NCBI GenBank assembly: GCA_029210585.1
Contig: JARGFP010000003.1
Coordinates: 1 to 64,000, forward strand
From: Bacteroidales bacterium
GTDB taxonomy: Bacteria > Bacteroidota > Bacteroidia > Bacteroidales > GCA-2748055
Length of the DNA: 64,000 bases
Direction: 5' to 3'
In this document: positions 1-7,784 of the stretch, piece by piece
Numbering within the stretch: the stretch's first letter is position 1
Layout: the number at the start of each line of letters is the position of its first letter
The notes under the pieces: model-generated
What the model was told of the DNA's origin: nothing
The model's database searches: none
The model's input: the letters and a program-made list of their open reading frames with translations, nothing else
Translations under genes and position numbers: made by a program

Positions 1-366
1 GAGAAAGAACAGTGGGCAGGCTTAAGCAGTCTTGCTCGTATTACCGCAACAAGAGAGATCAACGGTAAGCAGACAACCGAGCAACGATTATACATTAGCA
101 GTGTTGTATCAGATGCGAAAAGCTTCAACTTATTTATTCGTCAGCACTGGGGAGTGGAGAACTCGCTGCATTGGACACTTGATGTTACCTTCAGGGAAGA
201 TGATCAGAGGAAAAGAAATGGGCACGCGGCAAACAACTTTGCACTACTGGAAAAAATAGCGCTAAATCTATTGAAGTCGGAAGGCTCCAAAAATATAAGT
301 ATTAAGAATAAAAGGTTGGTGGCTGCCTGGGATAATCAATTTTTGCTGAAAATTCTGCGAATTTAA
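1..366 (+). mobile_element. ISAs1-family transposase, C-terminal part (cut by window edge)
   Basis: The frame is open from the first base and ends in a stop at 364-366, so the N-terminus lies outside the window. The 121 visible residues carry the signature of the ISAs1 DDE transposase C-terminus: a QHWGVENSLHW block followed by LDVTFREDD, then a NNFALLEKIALNLLK helix. In this family the Glu of the H-W-x-x-E-N block is the last catalytic DDE residue, and it is present. About 14 bp after the stop there is a GCGTCGACCCTG string ending near 380, which could be the right terminal inverted repeat of the element. The left end is not available to confirm this. No intact neighbouring IS gene is seen. 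The sequence shows no lesion in the visible part. Confidence 0.85.
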
Positions 367-509
367 ATGCGTCGACCCTGGCTTTTGACCAAGGGAATTG
401 CATGTAACTACAGGCTTTTCTACATTGAAGATGGAACCACTCAATTGGTGGAGCACACCAGGAAATATTGTGTAAGGGAAAATCCACAACGCTGGCGCCC
501 CTGGTGATA

Positions 510-2009
510 CTAAAACCGCATATTCAGACTGGCAAGGTTATACATCCCTGCCAGGGCAGGAGAGAAAGGTTGATCCATCTGGTTCATGAGCAGACCCATG
601 GGGTTGAAGCGCAGGTTGATGTCTGCCAAGGAGTTAAGCGTGAGGGCATTTTTTTGCAATCCTGAATACATCAGTCCATAGCCCGCCAGGGCACCCAACG
701 TTGCGGAGGTAAGCAGTATTTCAGATTCAAAATCCGGTGCAACCAGGTAGCCGAGACCCAGACCAAGCAGTCCTCCTGCCAGTTCTCCGAGTGCAACAAA
801 AACGCCATCGCTCGTGTCAAAGTCGCGGTTAAGTGTTGCCCTCCACCCTAAATAGCCTCCGGCAGCTATCCCTGCCAGTCCGGTAACAGCATAGGTGGTT
901 GCATCATCCGGATCGAAATAATCCACCAGCGTAACCAGTGGAAGTACACTTAAGGCAACCGTGGAGCGGTAAACGATAGCATCTCCAAGGGTGAAGTTCC
1001 TGCTGTCGCCAAAAAACTTTCCTCCTGCCATCCCCAGGAAGGAGGTGGCAATTGCTGTTCCGAATACCGCATCCATTTCCCGGTTATCATAAAAATCAAA
1101 TACATCTGAAAACAGCAGTCCACTGATCGTTCCCAGGTCACCCCACATCTGGAAGATGGAAGTGGATCCACCGTCATAACCCCATCGGTCTGCCAGGTTG
1201 TAGCCCGTGATACCTCCTGCAATGCTACCAACCATTCCCATTCCAAACAACACGGACTGCCGGCGGTCCCGGGCGGCATCATATCTTTTCTGTGCCTGGT
1301 CATATTGCAGGTCGGTCCAGAATTGTGACTGGTAAGATGGAAAGTAATCATCATATACCGGATCTTTCGACAGGAGTTCACCCAGGAACATTCCATGCAT
1401 CACCCCCCTGGAGATACCGTAAAAATTCAGGCTTGCCTGTGCCAGGGTAACATCCTTGTGCTGTGTCATACGGTATGGGATATAGAAGGATGCTCCTGCG
1501 GCAAGCATATAGAGGCCAACAAAAGCTTTATCATCCTCCACCTGGAATGTCAGGGGCAACGCATAACCGTAATATCCCAGTCCGGAAATGGTGTTCATCA
1601 CGAGCATTGTTGAACGCCCCTTCTGGTTAAGCACCAGGATTTCACCACCTGATGTGCTGTCGCCGGCTACGGACCCTGTTCTCTGACTGACCTGTGCTGC
1701 ATATTGTTGCAGAAGTTGATCCAGGTACCGCTCTTTTTCCTGGAGGGTCAACAATGTACGCTCCTTGTACAGCGAATCGTTCTGTTCATAAAAGATCTCC
1801 AGCGCGTAGGTTTTTTCAGGCGTAAGGAACAGCCTGGCCTCCACGAAATTATCATATTCGGTGAAGAAGGACATTTTTTTCGCATAATTTTTGTCGATGC
1901 TCATGATCTCCTGCTCGGGGAAGAAGGGAACCTGTTTCTCCTGGGCATGCATTGGGACTACCAGCAAAGAGATGAAGAAAACGGCAAATGATGCATGGAT
2001 TGACTTCAT
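510..2009 (-). CDS. Exported protein of unknown function, Gly-rich C-terminal half
   Basis: This 499-residue protein starts with a clear Sec signal peptide (MKSIHASFAVFFISLLVV, cleavage near HAQ at about residue 23). Residues 30-150 look soluble and include a Glu/Gln-rich, possibly coiled stretch (LQEKERYLDQLLQQY). From about residue 135 onward there are many short, Gly-rich hydrophobic stretches such as GMGMVGSIAGGITGY and AGGLLGLGLGYLVAP, resembling packed glycine-zipper helices. I do not recognise the family. It could be an envelope protein whose hydrophobic segments pack inside or against a membrane. It stands alone between the IS fragment and purU, with about 95 bp to the purU stop, so an operon is uncertain. 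No lesion was seen. Confidence 0.7.
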   Translation of the reverse strand: MKSIHASFAVFFISLLVVPMHAQEKQVPFFPEQEIMSIDKNYAKKMSFFTEYDNFVEARLFLTPEKTYALEIFYEQNDSLYKERTLLTLQEKERYLDQLLQQYAAQVSQRTGSVAGDSTSGGEILVLNQKGRSTMLVMNTISGLGYYGYALPLTFQVEDDKAFVGLYMLAAGASFYIPYRMTQHKDVTLAQASLNFYGISRGVMHGMFLGELLSKDPVYDDYFPSYQSQFWTDLQYDQAQKRYDAARDRRQSVLFGMGMVGSIAGGITGYNLADRWGYDGGSTSIFQMWGDLGTISGLLFSDVFDFYDNREMDAVFGTAIATSFLGMAGGKFFGDSRNFTLGDAIVYRSTVALSVLPLVTLVDYFDPDDATTYAVTGLAGIAAGGYLGWRATLNRDFDTSDGVFVALGELAGGLLGLGLGYLVAPDFESEILLTSATLGALAGYGLMYSGLQKNALTLNSLADINLRFNPMGLLMNQMDQPFSPALAGMYNLASLNMRF

Positions 2010-2104
2010 GGTTATTGAGATTTCATAAGTGATTCAACAAATAAAGGGGGGATGCTTGAACAGCAAGTTATAAAAAAGAAATGAAAAGTCAAGTACAGAT
2101 CCTG

Positions 2105-2971
2105 TTACTCAAACACCACCGTCTTCTTCCCGTTGACCAGGATCCTGTGTTCGGCATGATAATTTACGGCCTTGGCCAGTACAATTCTCTCCAGGTCGCG
2201 TCCGCGTCGCTTCAGGTCCTCGACGCTGTCGCGGTGGGAAATCCGGATGATATCCTGTTCTATGATGGGACCCTCGTCAAGGTCCTGGGTAACATAATGA
2301 CTTGTGGCCCCGATAATCTTCACGCCCCGTTCATACGCCTGTTTGTATGGGTTTCCTCCCATGAATGCCGGTAAAAATGAGTGGTGGATGTTGATGATCC
2401 GGTTCGGATATTTCTCCACAAAGGAACTGGTCAGCACCTGCATATACCGGGCAAGTACAATGGCGTCAATATTGTTTTCTTCCAGCAGTTTTATCTCAGC
2501 CTCCTCCTGTGAATCCTTGTTTTCCTTTGTTATGGGAAAAACATGGTACGGTATCCGGTGATATTCCGCCATTCCTGAAAGGTCGGGGTGATTGGAGATA
2601 ATCAGCGGAATCTCGTAGGCACTTTCATTCAGTCGCTGTCTCCAGAGCAATTCCTGCAAACAGTGCTCATATTTTGAGACCATGACCGCAATACGCAGCT
2701 TCCTGCCGGTAAACATGATATTCCAGTGGGCATTGAATTTCTTGCCAACGGGTTGAAACGCATCATCCAATTCATTTCCGGGGATATCGAAACCTTCCAT
2801 ATCCCATACGACCCGCAGAAAAAAGGTTTTATCGTGCGCATCTACGTGCTCTTGCAATGAGATAATGTTCCCCCGGTACTGGGCAATGAACCCGGAGATC
2901 ATGGATACCAATCCCTTCTGATCAGGGCAGGTGAATAACAGGATGGCTCTTTTCGGCGAATCTGACTGCAT
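2105..2971 (-). CDS. purU: Formyltetrahydrofolate deformylase
   Basis: PurU hydrolyses 10-formyl-tetrahydrofolate to formate and tetrahydrofolate, feeding formate to purine synthesis and balancing one-carbon pools in the cytoplasm. The 288-residue product matches the usual length of about 280. An N-terminal ACT-type regulatory domain (residues 8-90, beginning AILLFTCPDQKG) is followed by a formyltransferase fold. The catalytic Asn/His/Asp region is visible as NIHHSFLPAF and then DEGPIIEQD. The in-frame ATG 48 bases further upstream would add 16 residues unlike any PurU N-terminus, so the start at MQSDSPKRA was preferred. The gene stands alone, and no regulatory site was recognised. The family assignment is secure. 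Confidence 0.95.
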   Translation of the reverse strand: MQSDSPKRAILLFTCPDQKGLVSMISGFIAQYRGNIISLQEHVDAHDKTFFLRVVWDMEGFDIPGNELDDAFQPVGKKFNAHWNIMFTGRKLRIAVMVSKYEHCLQELLWRQRLNESAYEIPLIISNHPDLSGMAEYHRIPYHVFPITKENKDSQEEAEIKLLEENNIDAIVLARYMQVLTSSFVEKYPNRIINIHHSFLPAFMGGNPYKQAYERGVKIIGATSHYVTQDLDEGPIIEQDIIRISHRDSVEDLKRRGRDLERIVLAKAVNYHAEHRILVNGKKTVVFE

Positions 2972-3200
2972 GGTTGATCTTTTTCTGTATTGTAAAAGTA
3001 ATGGAAATATTGAAAACACTTATCACCATATGCTACAGCAACCGGTCATTCTTCTTGCTGCACTTTGGTACCGGTGCACACAGCATGTGAATCTCAGGAT
3101 AAAAAAACACCTTCAGGAAGCAGGTGAGATATGCTTTGTACAGCTTGGCACAGCTTTTGTTTTGATCCTATCAGATATAATCACCTAAAAGCTGAGCGCC

Positions 3201-4931
3201 ATGAAAACAATACGTACCATATTAATATCAGCAGTCCTTTTTACCGCAGCTGCAACCGTTGCTGCCCAGGACTATCCCGATGAATATCTTGGTCTGCCGG
3301 GAGACAATCTGAACCTCTATGCCGTGATGGACCTGTTCCAGGAATCGGAGACCCTGGAAGCGTTTGAGCGGGACCTGAACGATAAGGAATCCACGATTAA
3401 CAACCTGGACCTGAACGGTGATAATTATGTAGACTATATCACTGTTTCTGATTATCCCGAAGGTAACGTGCATACCATTGTCTTACGCGCTTCCCTGGAT
3501 CGTAATGAGCAACAGGACGTTGCCGTTTTTGTAGTGGAAAAGCTGCGGGACGGTGCGGTGCAGATCCAGTTAATCGGGGACGAGGCATTGTACGGGCCGA
3601 ATTATATCGTTGAACCGATCTATGCCGAAACACCGAATCCAGGTTATACCGGGAAGACATACCGGGGAAATGTGAATGTGGTCACTACTACCTATTATGA
3701 TATCGGTGCCTGGCCGGTGGTCAGGTTTATCTACCGTCCGGGGTACGTGGTGTGGAGGTCACATTGGTACTATGGATATTATCCCAGCTACTGGCGTCCG
3801 TGGAGGCCCCACTACTGGCACTATTATTACGGGTACCATTATCACTGGCACGATCATTACTACAGCCATTACCGTCACTGGAACCGCTACCGGAGCAGTT
3901 ATTATGTGTCCTACTACCGCCCGCATGTACGTGTCTACAGTCCCACCGTGATTGTGAATGTGAACAATAACAGATACAGGAACACCTATTCACGTCCGGA
4001 CAGGCGGCTTGCAGGAGAGCAGCATTATGCACGCACCGCGGCCACCAGGACCAACAGGAGCCAAACAGCCGTTACTTCTAACCGGACAACAGGCAGGTCG
4101 GGAGCAGTAAGTTCCCGCCAGGGTGTGCAGCGGTCGGCAACTGCATCCAGTAGGACACGATCGACTGTTGCAAACAATGGACGCCAGGCAGGTGCAGTGC
4201 GGTCAGCCTCCACGCAAAGGAACGCCAATACAAGGTCTGTATCGCGATCAGGACAGCAGGGCAGCAGACCCGCGGTACGTTCCTCCTCGCAGCGCAGCTC
4301 ACAGGACCGGGGCCGGGCCATCCAACAGGGCAATAGCCATCAGACCAGCGGCACTGTGCAACGGAGCACAACTCGTCAGAACAACGGTACTGTACAACGA
4401 AGCACCCAGGGCAGAAATACCCGGAGTGCTGTACAAAGCAGCAACAGCCGGAACAACAGGACCGCGGTGCAGCGAAATGGCAGTGCTGGCAGCAGTCAGG
4501 GCAACAGGTCCGCGGTACAGCGCAGTTCAAGCCGCAGCAGTAGTCCTTCCTCTGTGCAGGGCAGCAGCAGTCGCAACAGCAGGTCCGAGGTGCAGCGAAG
4601 TACAAGCCGGAGCAGCAGCCCTTCATCGGTTCAACGCAGCAGCAGCAGCCGTAACAACAGGTCTGCCGTTCAGCGCAGCAGCAATCAAAGCAGGAGCAGG
4701 GCCACAGTATCGGGGAGCAGCAGGAAAAGCAGTCCGACTGTTTCCCGCAGCAGCAGCAGTCCTTCCATTTCCCGCAGCAGTAGCCGGAGCAGCAGTCCTT
4801 CTGTTTCCCGCAGCAGCAGCCGTAGCAGCAGGGGAAGTTCAGTTCAGCGCGGTTCATCCGGTTCAAGCCGTAGCGCTGCCCGGTCCTCCGGGGGAAGCAG
4901 CCGCAGCAGCAGCAGGACATCACGCAGGTAA
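3201..4931 (+). CDS. Exported His/Tyr-rich and Ser/Arg-rich low-complexity protein
   Basis: The 576-residue product has a Sec signal peptide (cleavage near AAAQD, residue 23). The folded N-terminal part (25-165) includes a canonical EF-hand-like loop, DLNGDNYVDYI (about residue 74). Residues 175-260 are extremely rich in Tyr, Trp, His and Arg (for example WHDHYYSHYRHWNRY). From about 270 to the end the chain is almost only Ser, Arg, Gln, Asn and Thr, with recurring units such as AVQRSSSR and SVSRSSSR. A highly basic, disordered tail of about 300 residues suggests binding to anionic surface polymers, and the aromatic/His patch could bind metal or glycan. Both ideas are inference. A strong terminator follows 42 bp downstream. 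Similar proteins occur in Bacteroidota without a known role. Confidence 0.75.
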   Translation: MKTIRTILISAVLFTAAATVAAQDYPDEYLGLPGDNLNLYAVMDLFQESETLEAFERDLNDKESTINNLDLNGDNYVDYITVSDYPEGNVHTIVLRASLDRNEQQDVAVFVVEKLRDGAVQIQLIGDEALYGPNYIVEPIYAETPNPGYTGKTYRGNVNVVTTTYYDIGAWPVVRFIYRPGYVVWRSHWYYGYYPSYWRPWRPHYWHYYYGYHYHWHDHYYSHYRHWNRYRSSYYVSYYRPHVRVYSPTVIVNVNNNRYRNTYSRPDRRLAGEQHYARTAATRTNRSQTAVTSNRTTGRSGAVSSRQGVQRSATASSRTRSTVANNGRQAGAVRSASTQRNANTRSVSRSGQQGSRPAVRSSSQRSSQDRGRAIQQGNSHQTSGTVQRSTTRQNNGTVQRSTQGRNTRSAVQSSNSRNNRTAVQRNGSAGSSQGNRSAVQRSSSRSSSPSSVQGSSSRNSRSEVQRSTSRSSSPSSVQRSSSSRNNRSAVQRSSNQSRSRATVSGSSRKSSPTVSRSSSSPSISRSSSRSSSPSVSRSSSRSSRGSSVQRGSSGSSRSAARSSGGSSRSSSRTSRR

Positions 4932-4973
4932 CATCCACCACCTGGGATTCAGTAAAATCATGGCAATTCTTCG

Positions 4974-5008
4974 CCAGGGCTCCGATTTCAAAGGGCCCTG
5001 GTTTTTTT
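4974..5008 (+). terminator. Rho-independent terminator after the Ser/Arg-rich gene
   Basis: The arms CCAGGGC (4974-4980) and GCCCTGG (4995-5001) form a perfect 7-bp GC-rich stem with a 14-nt loop, followed directly by seven T residues. It lies 42 bp after the stop of the upstream gene and before the TetR operator, so it separates the two transcription units. Confidence 0.85.
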
Positions 5009-5075
5009 ATGGCGTTTCCCCCGGGATTTGATATTCAACCTGGTATGTTGAAGAATAGGCCTTTTTTATTTCTAA

Positions 5076-5093
5076 AATGAACAAATATTCATT
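5076..5093. promoter_or_regulatory. Candidate TetR operator upstream of the TetR gene
   Basis: The near-perfect inverted repeat AATGAACAAATATTCATT has one mismatched pair across its arms and is centred about 20 bp before the GTG start of the TetR-family gene. An almost identical sequence occurs at 5696-5713, on the other side of that gene. TetR regulators commonly bind such palindromes and repress their own promoter. Binding here is inferred from symmetry, repetition and position. Confidence 0.6.
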
Positions 5094-5104
5094 AAAATTG
5101 TGCT

Positions 5105-5680
5105 GTGAGAACGAAGGATACAAATAAGGCAGATCTCATTTTTAAAGCGGGTCTTGCGTTGATCACCAAAGAGGGAATTGCCGGGGTGACCATGTCGAAG
5201 CTGGCGGCGAAAGCGGGGATGGCGACCGGTACCCTTTATATTTATTTCAGGAGTAAGGAAACGCTTTTACGGAAACTCTATGAGAAACTGAATCGTGAAT
5301 CGTCGGCCCGCTTCATGAAGGGGTACGACACCAGGCAGCCATTTGCTGCAGGATTGAAACGGGTATGGCTCAATTACCTGAACCACAGGATCACGCATCA
5401 TGACGAAAGTGTATTTCTTGAACAGTACTACCGTTCGCCTTATATTTCGGCCGATGAGTTACAAATCGCCGAATCAATGAAAGCGCCTGTACATCAAATG
5501 ATCCGCAGGGGCAAGGAGGAACAGTTCATACGGGAGGATGTAGATGATGAGATGCTGTTCCTGGCCATGCTTGGATTCATTCGTGAACTGGCTGATGAGC
5601 ACGTGTCCGGAGTATATGTCCTGGATGAGGCACGTATCGAAAAAGCCTTTCAGATCAGCTGGGAAGCGATTAAAAGATAA
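5105..5680 (+). CDS. TetR/AcrR-family transcriptional regulator
   Basis: This 191-residue protein has a typical TetR N-terminal helix-turn-helix. It begins around residue 8 with ADLIFKAGLALITKEG and continues through VTMSKLAAKAGMATGTLYIYF, ending in the usual Y-x-Y-F recognition helix and the K-E-T-L-L segment. The all-helical C-terminal half (60-191) is the ligand and dimerisation region, whose ligand cannot be told from sequence. Translation starts at GTG (5105), with no better ATG upstream in frame. The same palindrome lies just before the gene and again between it and the next gene (48 bp apart), which suggests that it represses itself and the downstream membrane protein. Confidence 0.92.
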   Translation: MRTKDTNKADLIFKAGLALITKEGIAGVTMSKLAAKAGMATGTLYIYFRSKETLLRKLYEKLNRESSARFMKGYDTRQPFAAGLKRVWLNYLNHRITHHDESVFLEQYYRSPYISADELQIAESMKAPVHQMIRRGKEEQFIREDVDDEMLFLAMLGFIRELADEHVSGVYVLDEARIEKAFQISWEAIKR

Positions 5681-5697
5681 TTTTTTTGGGTTTATAA

Positions 5698-5711
5698 TGA
5701 ATAATTATTCA
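5698..5711. promoter_or_regulatory. Second candidate TetR operator, before the membrane protein gene
   Basis: TGAATAATTATTCA is a perfect 14-bp palindrome in the 48-bp gap between the TetR gene and the next coding sequence. Its core and flanks (AATGAA...ATTCA, then TTAAAAT) closely match the palindrome at 5076-5093, so both are likely bound by the same protein. Confidence 0.6.
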
Positions 5712-5728
5712 CTTAAAATGTATATACA

Positions 5729-6553
5729 ATGAACATACCTCTCTGGCAATACCTCGTTTCGATGCCGCTGTATATCGGTATCCTCATGATCCTGGTGGAG
5801 TTGATGCGCAAGCATTATAAAATCTCTGCCATATTCTGGATCCTTGCATTGTTTACTTTTCCGTTGTGGGATGCACAGCTGGATGGCTGGTTCCGATGGG
5901 TGAAAACCTTATCTGTGCTTGTACCCACGGCACTGATCGTCGGCCTCGGCCGTATTGCGCAGCACGAAAAGCGTGAAGGCTGGTGGACATTTTTCCGCAA
6001 AGACTGGGTGCTGTGGTCATTGTATGGCATCCTGGGTCTGAATATCCTGGAAGCGTCCCTGAAGGACATTGCACTTGGCAATTATTTTAACGCCATTTCC
6101 GGGTTTATCCTGATTGTGACGATTCCGTTATACAAATCCAAAAAGAGCAAGCGCCGGGGCTGGCTGATCTCAAAGGAAAAACCGGGCGACCTGCTGGTAT
6201 ACACCGATCCGGTATGGAACTTCCTGTATACCACCTGGAACATTGCATTTGTCTATGCAGAGAATCCCGGTTTTGCGGCAAGTTCCCTGTGCATATTGCT
6301 GGCAGCGGAGCTATATCCTGTTCTGAAAAAGCGTCCCGAGCTGTATGTGACCGCCCGTGTGTATACCCTGGCCATTCATATCCTGATCCGTGCCACGTAT
6401 GATATTTTCACCCCGGTCATGGACTCTTCGGCATTTGAGAATCAGACCGTAGTTTATTACTGGGGACTGGTCAATATGGTGCTGTCGGCACCCTATATTT
6501 TCTGGTATTTCAGGAAGCGGAAGAAGGCACCTGATTTGACGGATGCCCTTTGA
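5729..6553 (+). CDS. Polytopic membrane protein of unknown function
   Basis: The 274-residue protein has about seven or eight hydrophobic segments, for example residues 8-24 (LVSMPLYIGILMILVEL), 30-46, 60-72, 92-104, 115-128, 165-195, 205-220 and 243-258. It ends in a short basic tail (RKRKKAPD). I do not recognise the family with confidence. Conserved-looking polar residues lie in the loop WNFLYTTWNIAF and in the RATYDIF segment. It follows the TetR gene by 48 bp, with a TetR-type palindrome in the gap, so it is the obvious regulatory target. It could be a small transporter or a membrane-embedded enzyme, and nothing in the sequence decides between these. Confidence 0.75.
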   Translation: MNIPLWQYLVSMPLYIGILMILVELMRKHYKISAIFWILALFTFPLWDAQLDGWFRWVKTLSVLVPTALIVGLGRIAQHEKREGWWTFFRKDWVLWSLYGILGLNILEASLKDIALGNYFNAISGFILIVTIPLYKSKKSKRRGWLISKEKPGDLLVYTDPVWNFLYTTWNIAFVYAENPGFAASSLCILLAAELYPVLKKRPELYVTARVYTLAIHILIRATYDIFTPVMDSSAFENQTVVYYWGLVNMVLSAPYIFWYFRKRKKAPDLTDAL

Positions 6554-6653
6554 GTTGATTCATTGAAATCGTTGGGTAAGCGTAGTATGGGGGGGGTGAC
6601 TGGCCGGGATAGACAGCCTGATTGTAATGCCACGACTGGTCTGAGGGGGTACA

Positions 6654-7508
6654 TCAGGTTTCGGCCAGCCCGGAGAGTTGATCGCGACTAACGGCCTTAC
6701 TGTGCATGTTCTTCCAGGGGTCTTCTTTCTGCGACAAGCGACGGAAGATATTTTGCATGGTATATTTCTGCGGGTGAAGTTCCTTGTCATGCACTTCGTT
6801 CCAGTCGAGCGGGACAGCCACCGGAGCCTTTTCCATGGCGCGCAGTGCATAGGGCATCACGCTTGTTTGTCCGTAGGCATTCCGCAGGTAATCAATGAAA
6901 ACCCTGTTGCCTCTTTTTATGCGGCGGTAATCCCCGACAATATCTGATTTTGTGATTCCGACGGGAATCAGTTGCTTGTCGGGCTTCGAAAGCGGAACTT
7001 TTTTGCCGTGAATGGTCAGTTTTTTTCTCAGTCATGTTGATCGTGTTGTTTCCCTGGCTACCTCTCCAGGATCTTTGTCGTCTCTCAGACCCAGGAAGCT
7101 GGGATGTCGCAAACGGTTGTCGTTTGTCCATTCTGTAAACTGAAATTCCCCCACCAGTTCTGGCTTGATCCAGTGCACATTTTTCTCTTTGATATCCTTT
7201 TGTTCGAAAGGATTCTCCCCGGTTTCCAAGCGGTCCATTTTCGTTCTCAACTCCTCCAGCACCTGGTCGGTATACCCGGTGCCCACTTTCCCTGGATAGT
7301 GTAATTTGTTGTTTTCAAAGTAGCCGATGAGCAATGCGCCGAATCCTTTTCTGCTGCCTCCTGGTTCTGTGAATCCGCCGATGACCATTTCCTGGCGGTT
7401 TGAACATTTGAACTTCAGCCATTTTTTTGCGTTCCCTGCCATCGGGTTCAGCGGTTTTATCGAAATCCCTTTTGTTCTTGTATTCATGTAATTGATCCTT
7501 TGGAAGCA
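6654..7508 (-). pseudogene. ligD: Remnant of ATP-dependent DNA ligase LigD with two internal deletions
   Basis: LigD joins a 3'-phosphoesterase, an ATP ligase and a primase-polymerase domain and works with Ku in bacterial end joining; the family runs to about 800 residues. Here only about 285 codons remain. From 7508 the frame gives the family N-terminus (LHEYKNKRDFDKTAEPDG). At about 7438 it jumps, with a change of frame, to the end of the ligase domain and its OB fold (KKWLKFKCSNRQEMVIGGF ... HWIKPELVGEFQFTEW). A TGA at 7032-7034 interrupts the frame. The polymerase domain then starts (LTIHGKKVPLSK) and jumps in frame near 6917 to its C-terminus (VFIDYLRNAYGQ, PVAVPLDWNEV, YTMQNIFRRL). The residues kept at each piece look conserved. 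No ku gene is in the window. Confidence 0.85.
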
Positions 7509-7784
7509 TGGTGTTTTGGTTTTTCCCTTTTATATCATCCTGTATGAGGAAAAATCTGTGCCAAAATACCTGCCTTGTCTGCCAGTGGGGTTTGGGAATG
7601 GACGGTAATGGTTTCATGAAAGACCTGTACCACCTGGAAATGTTATGTATAATGCGGTTTGGCCGGAACCGTACTCCTGCTGTGCGACATTCAGTATACG
7701 CGCAAACCTCCGGCAGTAGGCCTGGCAACAGGTTATGAATGAGGAAAAACCTCTACAACAGGCGAATGATTTTACGCAGATTCG

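Noticed and set aside
2931-3188. 85-codon plus-strand frame before the Ser/Arg-rich gene
   Set aside because: It overlaps the purU start and has no domain or conserved pattern.
4078-4941. Cys-rich 287-codon frame on the minus strand
   Set aside because: It is the mirror of the Ser/Arg-rich repeat tail on the plus strand; its Cys content comes from reversed AGC codons, and it has no signal or domain.
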